A stretch of DNA of 64,000 bases, taken from the NCBI RefSeq assembly GCF_014495685.1, contig NZ_JACTVI010000014.1:61628-125627 (forward strand), read 5' to 3'. The notes under the pieces are model-generated. The model saw nothing but the letters and a program-made list of their open reading frames with translations, was not told the DNA's origin and searched no databases. The translations under genes were made by a program, and so were the position numbers. The stretch comes from Streptomyces sp. TRM68367. Lineage in GTDB: Bacteria; Actinomycetota; Actinomycetes; Streptomycetales; Streptomycetaceae. Below are positions 34,593 to 42,922 of the stretch, piece by piece. The stretch's first letter is position 1. Every line of letters begins with the position of its first letter.

Positions 34593-37397
34593 GTGACGGG
34601 CGTGGACAGTGGTGCGGGGAGCGCGTTCCGTGCGGGGCCGCTGCTGCTCGGGGTACGGCACCACGGGCCGGGGTCCGCGCGGGCGGTGCGGGCCGCGCTG
34701 GAGGCGGCGCGGCCCCGGGTCGTGCTGATCGAGGGGCCGCCCGAGGCCGACGCGCTGATCCCGCTGGCCGCCGACGCGGGCATGTGTCCGCCGGTCGCCC
34801 TCCTCGCGCACGCCGTGGAGGAGCCCGGCCGGTCGGCGTTCTGGCCGCTGGCCGAGTTCTCCCCGGAGTGGGTTGCCATCCGCTGGGCCCTTGACCACGG
34901 CGTCCCGGCCCGCTTCATCGACCTGCCGGCCACGCACACGCTGGCGTGGGGGAGGCAGGAGGGTCAGGCGCCGGAGCCGCAGGACGGGGAGGGCGACCGC
35001 CGCGGGGGAGGGGCGGACGGCGAGGCGGGGCGTGCGCCGGACGCCGGGGCCGGGCAAGGCGGTGTGCCTGAGGCCGGGGCCGACAAGGGCGGCGATGAGG
35101 GTGGCCGTGCGGCCGGCCCCGGCGCCGATGTCCGGGTCGATCCGCTCGGGGTGCTTGCCGAGGCCGCCGGTTATGACGATCCCGAGCGGTGGTGGGAGGA
35201 CGTCGTCGAGCACCGCGGTGTGGGGGAGGACGATGTGCTCGCGCCGTTCGGGGTGCTCGAAGAGGCCATGGGGGTGCTGCGGGAGACGTACGGGAGCGGG
35301 GGACACGACCGGGATCTCGTGCGGGAGGCGTACATGCGGCTCCAGGTGCGGGCGGCGCGGCGGGAGTTCGGCGACACCGTGGCGGTGGTGTGCGGGGCGT
35401 GGCACGTGCCCGCGCTGCGGCAGAAGGCGACCGTCACCGCCGACAGGGCGCTGCTCAAGGGGCTGCCCAAGGTCAAGGCGGACATGACGTGGGTGCCGTG
35501 GACGCACCGCAGGCTGGCCCGGGTCAGCGGGTACGGGGCGGGCATCGACTCGCCGGGTTGGTACGGGCACCTGTTCGGCGCGCCGGACCGGCCGGTCGAG
35601 CGGTGGATGACCAAGGTGGCCGGGCTGCTGCGGGCCGAGGACCGGATCGTCTCCTCGGCGCACGTCATCGAGGCCGTGCGGCTGGCGGAGACGCTCGCGG
35701 CGATGCGCGGCCGCCCGCTGCCCGGGCTGAGCGAGACGACCGACGCCGTGCGGGCGGCGATGTGCGAGGGCTCGGACGTGCCGCTGGCGCTGGTGCACGA
35801 CCGGCTGGTTGTCGGGGACGTGCTGGGCGAGGTGCCCCCGGACGCGCCCGCGGTGCCGTTGCAGCGGGACCTCGACCGGACCCAGCGGCGGCTGCGGCTG
35901 AAGCCGGAGGCGCTGGAGCGGGAGGTGGAGCTCGACCTGCGCAAGGAGACCGACGCCGGGCGCAGCAGGCTCCTGCACCGGCTGCGGCTGCTCGGCGTCG
36001 CGTGGGGCGAGCCGGTCGCCTCGCGCGGGAGCACGGGCACGTTCCGGGAGACGTGGCGGCTGCGCTGGGAGCCGGAGCTGTCCGTGCGGGTTGCGGAGGC
36101 GGGGGTGTGGGGGACGACCGTGCTCGCCGCGGCGACCGCCAAAGCGGAGGCGGACGCTCTTGCCGCGCAGGGCCTCGCCGAGGTGACCGCGCTCGCCGAG
36201 CGCTGCCTGCTGGCCGAACTGCCGGAGGCGCTGCCGACGGTGATGCGGATCCTCGCCGACCGCGCGGCGCTCGACACAGACGTCGGCCACCTCGCCCAGG
36301 CCCTGCCGGCCCTGGTCCGCTCCCTCCGGTACGGCGACGTACGGGGCACGGACACCGGGGCGCTGACCGAAGTCGCCGCGGGCCTCGCCGAGCGGGTCTT
36401 CGTCGGCCTGCCCCCGGCCTGCGCCGCCCTGGACACCGACGCGGCCGAGGAGATGCGCCGCCATGTGGACGCCGTGCACGGGGCGGTGGGGCTCCTGGCC
36501 GACGCCGCCGCACCGGGGCGGGGTGATTCGGCCGACGTCTCGGCGTCCGGGCGGCGCGACTCGGGCGGCATGGCGGCAGCCGGGCGGGTGGGGTTGAGCG
36601 ACGTGCCGGAACGGGGGTCGGCCGGTAGACCGGCACTGGGGCGAAAGGACTTGGGCTGTGTGCCGTCACCGGGGCGGCACGGCTCGGGCGGCATGGTGGC
36701 AGCCGGGCGGGTGGGCTTGAGCAATGCGCCGGAACCGGGGTTGGCCGGCAACTCGGCGCAGGGGCGGGAGGACTGGGGCAACGCCCCGGCGCAAGGCAGC
36801 GCCCAGGCACCGGCGAGGGACGTCCCGGACCGCACCCCCGGCCGCGGCGAGCTGCGATCCCGCTGGCGGTCTGTGCTGCGGGTGTTGTCCGCGCGGGACA
36901 CCGTGCCCGGTGTGATCCGGGGGCGGGCCGTGCGGCTGTTGCTGGATGACGGGGAGCTGGGGCAGGACGAGGCGGCTCGGCTCATGGGGCTCGTGCTGTC
37001 GCCGGGGACGCCGCCGGCGGATGCGGCCGCGTGGATCGAGGGCTTCGTCGGCGGCGGCTCCGGTGGCGGGCTGCTGCTCGTGCACGACGAGCGGCTGCTC
37101 GGGCTGGTCGACGCCTGGTTGACCGGGGCGCCGGCGGAGGCGTTCACGGACGTACTGCCGCTGCTGCGGCGGACGTTCTCGGCGTATGAGCCCGGAGTGC
37201 GGCGCACGCTCGGCGAGCTGGTCCGGCGCGGACCGGGGACGCGGGCGAGCGCCAAGGCCGTCAGGTCCGGCCTGACCGGCTTCGGGACCGAGCCGGACGC
37301 GGAGCGGGCGGACGCCGTGCTGCCGGTGGTGCGGCTGCTGCTGGGCCTGGACGGAACGGACGAGGACGCCGCCAACCACCTGGTGGGGGCGGCGTGA
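34593..37397 (+). CDS. DUF5682-family protein of the MoxR/VWA operon
   Basis: A 934-aa protein with no TM or signal peptide. The N-terminal region (LLLGVRHHGPGSARAVRAALEAARPRVVLIEGPPEADALIPLA) resembles the TraB/EreA-like erythromycin-esterase fold with its HHGPGS and EGPPE motifs. A low-complexity Gly/Asp/Glu insert (about 126-185) follows. The rest (DVLAPFGVLEEAMGVLRETYG, VVCGAWHVPAL) matches the DUF5682 pattern: the early HHGPGS and late CGAWHVP recall metallo-hydrolases of that fold. A tandem-repeat linker (about residues 653-735) precedes a helical C-terminus. GTG 34593 follows GAGGGGGA. Between MoxR and VWA genes; possibly the enzyme acted on by the MoxR/VWA pair. Activity unproven. Confidence 0.75.
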   Translation: MTGVDSGAGSAFRAGPLLLGVRHHGPGSARAVRAALEAARPRVVLIEGPPEADALIPLAADAGMCPPVALLAHAVEEPGRSAFWPLAEFSPEWVAIRWALDHGVPARFIDLPATHTLAWGRQEGQAPEPQDGEGDRRGGGADGEAGRAPDAGAGQGGVPEAGADKGGDEGGRAAGPGADVRVDPLGVLAEAAGYDDPERWWEDVVEHRGVGEDDVLAPFGVLEEAMGVLRETYGSGGHDRDLVREAYMRLQVRAARREFGDTVAVVCGAWHVPALRQKATVTADRALLKGLPKVKADMTWVPWTHRRLARVSGYGAGIDSPGWYGHLFGAPDRPVERWMTKVAGLLRAEDRIVSSAHVIEAVRLAETLAAMRGRPLPGLSETTDAVRAAMCEGSDVPLALVHDRLVVGDVLGEVPPDAPAVPLQRDLDRTQRRLRLKPEALEREVELDLRKETDAGRSRLLHRLRLLGVAWGEPVASRGSTGTFRETWRLRWEPELSVRVAEAGVWGTTVLAAATAKAEADALAAQGLAEVTALAERCLLAELPEALPTVMRILADRAALDTDVGHLAQALPALVRSLRYGDVRGTDTGALTEVAAGLAERVFVGLPPACAALDTDAAEEMRRHVDAVHGAVGLLADAAAPGRGDSADVSASGRRDSGGMAAAGRVGLSDVPERGSAGRPALGRKDLGCVPSPGRHGSGGMVAAGRVGLSNAPEPGLAGNSAQGREDWGNAPAQGSAQAPARDVPDRTPGRGELRSRWRSVLRVLSARDTVPGVIRGRAVRLLLDDGELGQDEAARLMGLVLSPGTPPADAAAWIEGFVGGGSGGGLLLVHDERLLGLVDAWLTGAPAEAFTDVLPLLRRTFSAYEPGVRRTLGELVRRGPGTRASAKAVRSGLTGFGTEPDAERADAVLPVVRLLLGLDGTDEDAANHLVGAA
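36549..36794 (+). repeat. 123-bp in-frame tandem duplication in the DUF5682 gene
   Basis: Two imperfect copies with a period of 123 bp encode 41-residue units sharing SGGM-AAGRVGLS and PE-G-AG. They lie in a linker between the N-terminal and C-terminal domains. Confidence 0.65.
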
Positions 37398-37425
37398 TGA
37401 ACAACCTGACGGGGGTGGTGGCGTG

Positions 37426-37578
37426 ATGGCGGCCGACGGAATGAGGGAGCCGAGGGAGCGGGCCGAAGAGGCGGATGCCCTCCGGCACGTGCGAGGGATC
37501 CGGGCGGAGAGCCGCCCGGCGACGACCGTGCCGGTGGTCCCGCTGTGGGAACGGCATCGCAAGGAGGTGCGCGGATGA
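37426..37578 (+). CDS. Small ORF coupled to DUF5682 and VWA genes
   Basis: A 50-aa, strongly charged ORF (MAADGMREPRERAEEADALR... VPLWERHRKEVRG). Its ATG overlaps the TGA of a nine-codon ORF that itself begins in the DUF5682 stop codon, and its own TGA overlaps the VWA start by ATGA. The chain of overlaps suggests translational coupling along the operon. The C-terminal PLWERHRKEVRG also includes the VWA ribosome site AAGGAGG. It could simply be a coupling device. No domain recognised. Confidence 0.45.
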   Translation: MAADGMREPRERAEEADALRHVRGIRAESRPATTVPVVPLWERHRKEVRG

Positions 37579-38738
37579 CGGCCGAAGCGACGGACCCGGC
37601 GCAGGAGCGGCTCAGGCGCTGGCGGCTGGTGCTCGGGGGCGACACCGCCGACGGCACCGGATGTGCGCTCAGCGGGCAGGAGGCCGCGATGGACGGGGCG
37701 CTGGCCGCGCTCTACGGGAAGGGGGACAAGGGGCAGCCGGGCCGGGACCGTTCGGCGGGGCTCGGGGCGTCGGCGCCGTCCGTGGCGCGCTGGCTCGGCG
37801 ACATACGCACGTACTTCCCCTCGTCGGTCGTGCAGGTCATGCAGCGCGACGCCATCGACCGGCTCGGGCTGTCCACGCTGCTGCTGGAGCCGGAGATGCT
37901 GGAGGCGGTGGAGGCGGACGTGCACCTCGTCGGCACGCTGCTGTCGCTGAACAAGGCGATGCCGGAGACGACGAAGGAGACGGCACGGGCCGTCGTGCGC
38001 AAGGTCGTCGAGGACCTGGAGAAGCGGCTCGCCACCCGCACCCGGGCCACTCTCACCGGCGCCCTCGACCGCAGCGCCCGGGTCAGCCGGCCGCGCCACC
38101 ACGACATCGACTGGAACCGCACGATCGCCGCGAACCTCAAGCACTACCTGCCGGAGTACGGGACGGTCGTGCCGGAGCGGCTCATCGGGTACGGGCGGGC
38201 GTCCCAGTCCCTGAAGAAGGAGGTCGTCCTCTGTATCGACCAGTCGGGATCGATGGCGGCGTCCGTCGTCTACGCCTCCGTGTTCGGGGCGGTGCTGGCG
38301 TCCATGCGCTCGATCAGCACGCGACTCGTCGTCTTCGACACGGCGGTCGTGGACCTCACCGACCAGCTCGACGACCCGGTCGACGTGCTGTTCGGCACGC
38401 AGCTCGGCGGCGGCACGGACATCAACCGGGCGCTCGCGTACTGCCAGTCGCAGATCACCCGGCCCGCGGAGACGGTGGTCGTGCTCATCAGCGACCTCTA
38501 CGAAGGGGGGATACGGAACGAGATGCTCAAGCGGGTGGCGGCGATGAAGGCGTCGGGGGTGCAGTTCGTGACGCTGCTCGCGCTGTCGGACGAGGGGGCG
38601 CCCGCGTACGACCGGGAGCACGCGGCCGCGTTGGCGGCGCTGGGCGCGCCCGCCTTCGCCTGTACTCCCGACCTGTTCCCGGAGGTGATGGCGGCGGCGA
38701 TCGAGAAGCGGCCCCTGCCGATACCGGACGCGGCCTGA
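37575..38738 (+). CDS. VWA (von Willebrand A) domain protein, MoxR partner
   Basis: A 387-aa cytoplasmic protein. Helical N-terminal region (about residues 1-205: ERLRRWRLVLGG, LGDIRTYFPSSVVQVMQRDAIDRLG); VWA domain from about residue 215 with the MIDAS motif VLCIDQSGSM (Asp222, Ser224, Ser226), the Thr/Asp ligand region GGGTDINRALAY and SDLYEGG. The intact MIDAS predicts divalent-cation-dependent ligand binding. In MoxR-VWA systems this protein links the ATPase to its client. ATG 37575 overlaps the upstream small ORF; AAGGAGG lies 6 nt before. Last gene of the operon, followed by a weak GGGG/CCCC hairpin at 38751-38764. Confidence 0.88.
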   Translation: MTAEATDPAQERLRRWRLVLGGDTADGTGCALSGQEAAMDGALAALYGKGDKGQPGRDRSAGLGASAPSVARWLGDIRTYFPSSVVQVMQRDAIDRLGLSTLLLEPEMLEAVEADVHLVGTLLSLNKAMPETTKETARAVVRKVVEDLEKRLATRTRATLTGALDRSARVSRPRHHDIDWNRTIAANLKHYLPEYGTVVPERLIGYGRASQSLKKEVVLCIDQSGSMAASVVYASVFGAVLASMRSISTRLVVFDTAVVDLTDQLDDPVDVLFGTQLGGGTDINRALAYCQSQITRPAETVVVLISDLYEGGIRNEMLKRVAAMKASGVQFVTLLALSDEGAPAYDREHAAALAALGAPAFACTPDLFPEVMAAAIEKRPLPIPDAA

Positions 38739-39036
38739 GGAAGCGTCAAGGGGGGCTTTTCCCCGGCCATACGGCATACGGCTGAGCGGGGCGGGCTCAA
38801 GTAGGAACTGGTGACGATTTGTCGACCTATCGCCGGTGGACTTCTGCTAGCAAAACGGACATGAATGCCCATCGGTACCGGGGGGCTTGCGTGACCTCAG
38901 GCGGCACATGCAAGGATCGAGGCCTTGTCGGCGGTGCCCAGGGCTCCGCCCGTCCGTACGGGTCGTACCGACCCGACGCCCACAACGTGCCCACAACGCG
39001 TCTCGCGTTCCACCGCATGGGAGGAACCTCCCCGTC
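38739..39036. other. Intergenic region between the VWA and repetitive-protein genes
   Basis: Roughly 300 bp. It contains a short GGGG-CTTTT-CCCC hairpin after the VWA gene and a locally less G+C-rich stretch (38810-38870) likely to hold the next promoter; no clear hexamer pair could be fixed. Confidence 0.35.
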
Positions 39037-40092
39037 TTGACCTGGTCAGCAGTCCTGTCCGGTGCCGCTCTGCGCAGGATGCGCACGGCGGCCGGGCGGC
39101 GTGCGCTCCGAGCGGCGCTGCTGCTGGGCGCGGTGCTGGCGTTCGGGCTGCTCTGTGAGCAGCGGGCGCAGGCGGCCGAGGAGACTCCGGCGGCCGGGTC
39201 GGTGATCTCGGCCGGGACCGCGACCTCGGCTCCGGTAGAAGCGGGCGGCTCACGGGCGTTGACGCGGGACGTGGTCGGGCAGGTGCTCAACCGGCCGGAC
39301 GAGCCGTCGTACCAGTCGTCGCATCAGTCGCATCAGTCGCATCAGTCGCATCAGCGGCATCAGTCGCCGCAGGAGCCGGGTGCTCGGGCCGGTAAGGGGG
39401 ACGCGCTCACCGAACCCCCGTCTCGCCCTGCTCCCCACGAGCCCCTGCGTCCGGTGACCGATCGTGTCGTCGGGCCCGTGGGTGAGCGTGTCGTGCGGCC
39501 GGTCGATGACGTGGTCGGTTCGGTGACCGAGGGGTTGCGTGACGCGCAGGACAAGCTGCCGCTGCCGCCCCTGTCCCAGCTGCCGTCCCTGACGACGCCG
39601 CCGGACGCGCCCGTACTGCCGGGACCCCCTGGCGGTTCGACGCTGCCGGGGCTGCCCGGACTGCCCTCGCTCCCCGGGCTTCCGACGACCCCGGTCCACA
39701 CGCTGCCCGCGCCCAGCACCCCGGCTCACCACCACCCCGCCACACCGCCGGCCAGGGAAGACACGCCCGGCGGACACGGCGACGCGCACGCACCGGCAGC
39801 CGCCCAGGGCCCGGAGTTCACCGACGCCGTGTCGGGCACCGGGACGCACGGCAGCGCACACCGTGCCCCCCCCGCCGGACCGGCCCCGGCTCCCCACACG
39901 CCCTCCGGTGACCTGGACAGCAGGCTGGCCCACGGTTCGGCTGCCGGCGGCGATACGCCGCGGCACGCCGACGCGCACGCCGTCCCGCTGAACCACCGGC
40001 CACCGCTGCGGCTCTTGCCCGGCGCCCTTGTGCGCGCCGACGCGGCCGAGACCCGGGACCGGTACCGGGACATTCCCGTTCCCCCCGCCTAG
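39037..40092 (+). CDS. Secreted Pro/His-rich low-complexity protein
   Basis: A 351-aa protein from TTG 39037 (GGGAGG 12-18 nt upstream). Signal peptide to about residue 46 (RALRAALLLGAVLAFGLLCEQRAQA). The mature part is low complexity: a Ser-His-Gln repeat (SHQSHQSHQ), Pro/Leu/Gly blocks (LPGLPGLPSLPGLP), and His/Ala/Pro-rich C-terminal stretches. A middle segment repeats (V)xPVxxxVV (VTDRVVGPVGERVVRPVDDVVGSV). No Cys in the mature part, no anchor. It is adjacent and co-directional to another repetitive secreted gene, suggesting a shared role at the cell surface. No function inferred. Confidence 0.65.
   Translation: MTWSAVLSGAALRRMRTAAGRRALRAALLLGAVLAFGLLCEQRAQAAEETPAAGSVISAGTATSAPVEAGGSRALTRDVVGQVLNRPDEPSYQSSHQSHQSHQSHQRHQSPQEPGARAGKGDALTEPPSRPAPHEPLRPVTDRVVGPVGERVVRPVDDVVGSVTEGLRDAQDKLPLPPLSQLPSLTTPPDAPVLPGPPGGSTLPGLPGLPSLPGLPTTPVHTLPAPSTPAHHHPATPPAREDTPGGHGDAHAPAAAQGPEFTDAVSGTGTHGSAHRAPPAGPAPAPHTPSGDLDSRLAHGSAAGGDTPRHADAHAVPLNHRPPLRLLPGALVRADAAETRDRYRDIPVPPA
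39319..39366 (+). repeat. 9-bp tandem repeat coding Ser-His-Gln
   Basis: Five copies of CAGTCGCAT (one with C-G changes) in frame, encoding (HQS)n. Confidence 0.8.
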
Positions 40093-40150
40093 GGGCAGAC
40101 CCCTTCCCCCGCCGCAGACCTGCCGCGCGGGGGCGGAAACAGGTCTGCCC
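40093..40150 (+). terminator. Compound terminator hairpin
   Basis: Outer stem GGGCAGACC (40093-40101) with GGTCTGCCC (40142-40150), inner CCCCCGCC/GGGGGCGG. It begins right after the TAG of the preceding gene. Confidence 0.6.
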
Positions 40151-40300
40151 GCCCGTCCGGACACCACCCCCACCTTTCCGGCTTTCCGGACGGATGTCGC
40201 CGGGGTCACCCCGGCGCCGGAATGTCCCCACCCCTCCGAGGTCCCGCCCCTCCCCCCACGGGCTTCGGAACTCCCGAGGATCTAAGGATCTGACGCAAGC

Positions 40301-42367
40301 ATGAACAAGAACATCCGACGTTCCATCGTCATCGCCGCCGGCGTGACCGGCGCCTGGGCGCTGGGCTCCACCGTGGCCAGCGCCGACGAGCTGCCCGCCT
40401 CCACCCTCTCCGTACCGGACCCGACCGTCCACGCCCAGGCCGACGCCGATGTCACTTCTGGCACGGCCACCGGCACTCTCACCGACACGGTCGGTGGCAT
40501 CGTCTCCGGCGTGCAGAACACCGTGCAGGACACCGTCGCGGGCGTCACCGGCGACGTGGCTTCGGCGACCGGCACGGCCCAGGACACCGCCGGCCGGGCC
40601 ACGTCCACGGTCACCGACACCACCGCCGACGCCACCGCCACCGCCCGGCACAAGGCCGCGGCCCCCGCCGACGCCGCCGAGCAGGCCCGCCGGTACGTCG
40701 AGGCCGACGTCGCCGTCCCGCATGCGCCCAAGGTCAGGGGCGCGCAGGCCATCCAGGGCGCCAAGGCCGCCCGCGCCGCACAGGCCGAGGCCGACGCCAC
40801 CGCCCACAGCGCGGTGTCCCACACGGCGGACCTCCGGAACCCGCAGGTCCCCCAGACCCCGAGGGACGGCATCGACTACCTCTTCGGCCCCCTCGCCGCC
40901 TTCGCCCCCGAGGTGGAGCAGCTGCTGGCCGGCGCCCAGACCAAGCTCCAGGCGGTCCAGTCGGCCGCCCACACCCAGGCGCAGGGCGTCGACGGCGTCG
41001 TTCGCACGAAGGCACAGCAGACGATCGCGACCGCGGGCCGCACGGCAACGGGCGTCAACGCCACCGCCCAGTCGGCGATCGGCACCCCGCAAACCGCCGT
41101 CACCGGCGTGACCCCGGCCGTCCCCGCCGCGCACACGGCCGCCATGACCGCACAGACCGCCGGGACCGGCACCGCCCAGAGCACGCTCGCCGGTGCCCAG
41201 TCCCGCGCCGACGCCGTCGCGGCCACCGCGCAGGGCGAGTTCGGGAAGGTCACGTCCGCCGCCGAGGCCTCCGTCTCCTCCGTGCCGAGTCACATCACCG
41301 GCGCCGCCGGCGGTGTCCGGCAGAAGGTCGTCGGCACGGTCGGTACGCTGCCCGGCACCGTCACGCCGGTTGTCGAGGAGACGCGTGACGCGGGGGTCCC
41401 GCCGGCGGCCGGTGCCGCCGTGGACGGGGTGCAGCCGATCGCCCACCAGACCAGCAGCGGCGCTGCCCCGGTAGCCCAGTACGCGGTCGCCGGTGCCGTC
41501 CCCGTCGCCGCCCACGCCGTGGACGGCGTTCAGCCGGTCGCCGGTGGGGCGGCGCAGGGGGTGACGCAGACCGCCGGTCACGCGGTCGACGCCGCGACCG
41601 GGCTGGCGTACGGCGTCGCCGCCGACGGGCAGTACGTGGCCGGGCAGGCGGTGGACGGCGTTCAGCCGATCGCCCACCAGGCCGTCGCCGACGCTCACCT
41701 CCTGGCCGACGGCACCGTCTCCGGCGTGCAGCCGGTCGGGCAGGGTGTCGTCGCGGACGTGCCGCCGTACGCCACCGGGCTGGCCGGTCAGGTCACTGCC
41801 GACGCCACCGGCTCCGCGCTGCCGCCGCTCGCCGGGGCCGTCGTGGACGGCGCGGTGTCCGTCGCCGGGCAGGCCGTGGCGGACGCGCAGGCGCTGGCGT
41901 ACGGCGTGACGGGCGACCTCCAGTCCTTCCAGGGCGGTGCCGCCGGTGCCGCGGCGCCGTTCGCGTACGGCGTGGCCGGGCAGGCCGGTCCGGCCGCCGA
42001 GGGTGTCGCGGGCGAGGTACCGCAGTTCGCGTACGGCGTCACCGAGGCCGCCCGGCCCATCGTCGATCTGGTCCAGCCGGTCGCGCAGGGCGTGGCCGAC
42101 AGCGCCACGGCGTTCGGGTACGGCGTCGCGGGCCACGCCGCGCCCGTCGCCGGCGAGGCCGACCCGTTCGTGCACGGCGTCGCCGGGCAGGCCGTTCCCT
42201 TCGCGCAGGACCTGACCGGCACCGTCCAGGGCACCGGTGGACCGCTGGCGGCCCACGCGGTCGCCGGCGCCGAGGCCACCGCCGAGACGAGCACGCCGGG
42301 CCACCTGCACGGCACGCAGTACGGCGCGCAGTACGGCATGCAGTACGGAACGCCGTACAGCGTCTGA
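40301..42367 (+). CDS. Large secreted Ala/Val/Gly repeat protein
   Basis: A 688-aa exported protein. Signal peptide to about residue 28 (MNKNIRRSIVIAAGVTGAWALGSTVASA). The N-terminal third is a Thr/Ala/Asp-rich, probably helical region with heptad-like spacing (DTVGGIVSGVQNTVQDTVAGVTGDVASATG). From about residue 370 a degenerate repeat of 14-25 residues recurs, with VDGVQPIAHQAV, AxGVQPVGQGV and FAYGVAGQAGPAAEGVAGE variants. The tail is a QYGxQYG repeat. No Cys, no TM at the C-terminus, no sorting motif. Composition recalls fibrous or surface-coat proteins. ATG 40301 lacks a strong ribosome site. The upstream gene is also secreted and repetitive; a terminator separates them. Confidence 0.7.
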   Translation: MNKNIRRSIVIAAGVTGAWALGSTVASADELPASTLSVPDPTVHAQADADVTSGTATGTLTDTVGGIVSGVQNTVQDTVAGVTGDVASATGTAQDTAGRATSTVTDTTADATATARHKAAAPADAAEQARRYVEADVAVPHAPKVRGAQAIQGAKAARAAQAEADATAHSAVSHTADLRNPQVPQTPRDGIDYLFGPLAAFAPEVEQLLAGAQTKLQAVQSAAHTQAQGVDGVVRTKAQQTIATAGRTATGVNATAQSAIGTPQTAVTGVTPAVPAAHTAAMTAQTAGTGTAQSTLAGAQSRADAVAATAQGEFGKVTSAAEASVSSVPSHITGAAGGVRQKVVGTVGTLPGTVTPVVEETRDAGVPPAAGAAVDGVQPIAHQTSSGAAPVAQYAVAGAVPVAAHAVDGVQPVAGGAAQGVTQTAGHAVDAATGLAYGVAADGQYVAGQAVDGVQPIAHQAVADAHLLADGTVSGVQPVGQGVVADVPPYATGLAGQVTADATGSALPPLAGAVVDGAVSVAGQAVADAQALAYGVTGDLQSFQGGAAGAAAPFAYGVAGQAGPAAEGVAGEVPQFAYGVTEAARPIVDLVQPVAQGVADSATAFGYGVAGHAAPVAGEADPFVHGVAGQAVPFAQDLTGTVQGTGGPLAAHAVAGAEATAETSTPGHLHGTQYGAQYGMQYGTPYSV

Positions 42368-42653
42368 TCCCCGGGTGCCGTACGACGCCCCCGGACGAGC
42401 CCGGACGCCTCCGGCGTCCCCCGTCTGAGCCGTCGCACGACATCCGTCACCGCGACCACCGCCGCGGCGCGCACCGCGCACCACGGCGGGCGACCGGCTC
42501 CGCGGGGCGTCAGGACCGGGCGGCCGAATGCCGTCGGCTCGTCCGGGCCCGAAACCCCGCGGATGGGGCCGGGTGGTCCCCATTGGGGTGGGGATCAACC
42601 GCCCCGCACCCCGAGGAACGGGCCGTTCACGGCACTTCGGGGGTGCTCGACGG

Positions 42654-42685
42654 GCCTCACCGGGTCAACCCCAGCCCGGTGAGGC
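42654..42685. terminator. Terminator hairpin between the repeat-protein gene and sucC
   Basis: An 11-bp perfect stem (GCCTCACCGGG/CCCGGTGAGGC) with a 10-nt loop, followed by TCTTC. Confidence 0.65.
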
Positions 42686-42725
42686 TCTTCACATGCGGCA
42701 CGCTGTGCCAGAGAGCCAGGCACCA

Positions 42726-42741
42726 TGTGACAGGTATCACC
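42726..42741. promoter_or_regulatory. CRP-like palindrome upstream of sucCD
   Basis: TGTGACAGGTATCACC matches TGTGA-N6-TCACA at nine of ten positions, 182 bp before the sucC start. Streptomyces Crp recognises GTG-N8-CAC-type palindromes, so control by Crp is possible. Confidence 0.4.
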
Positions 42742-42922
42742 GCTCAGGTGTGACCCTCGATTTAGAGCCGCTCCGCAAGCGGCGATAACCTGCGAGACGG
42801 ACATGCCGCGCGCTCGGACACCGTGTGCGCCTCCCTTGTGACACATGCGGACGTCACGTTGCCCTTCGCGGCACGCCCACGCATCCAACGAACCGCTAGA
42901 TCACTGATAGGGACGGAAGCGC

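Larger units (their letters stand above)
42368..42922. other. Long leader/intergenic region before sucCD
   Basis: About 555 bp without a gene. It includes a terminator hairpin (42654-42685) and a CRP-like palindrome (42726-42741), listed separately. The last 180 bp before sucC are less G+C-rich and likely hold the sucCD promoter. Confidence 0.45.

Noticed and set aside
39818..42598. 926-aa Gly/Arg-rich minus-strand frame opposite the repetitive secreted gene
   Set aside because: The plus strand has a signal peptide and coherent repeats; the minus frame has neither a start context nor a domain.
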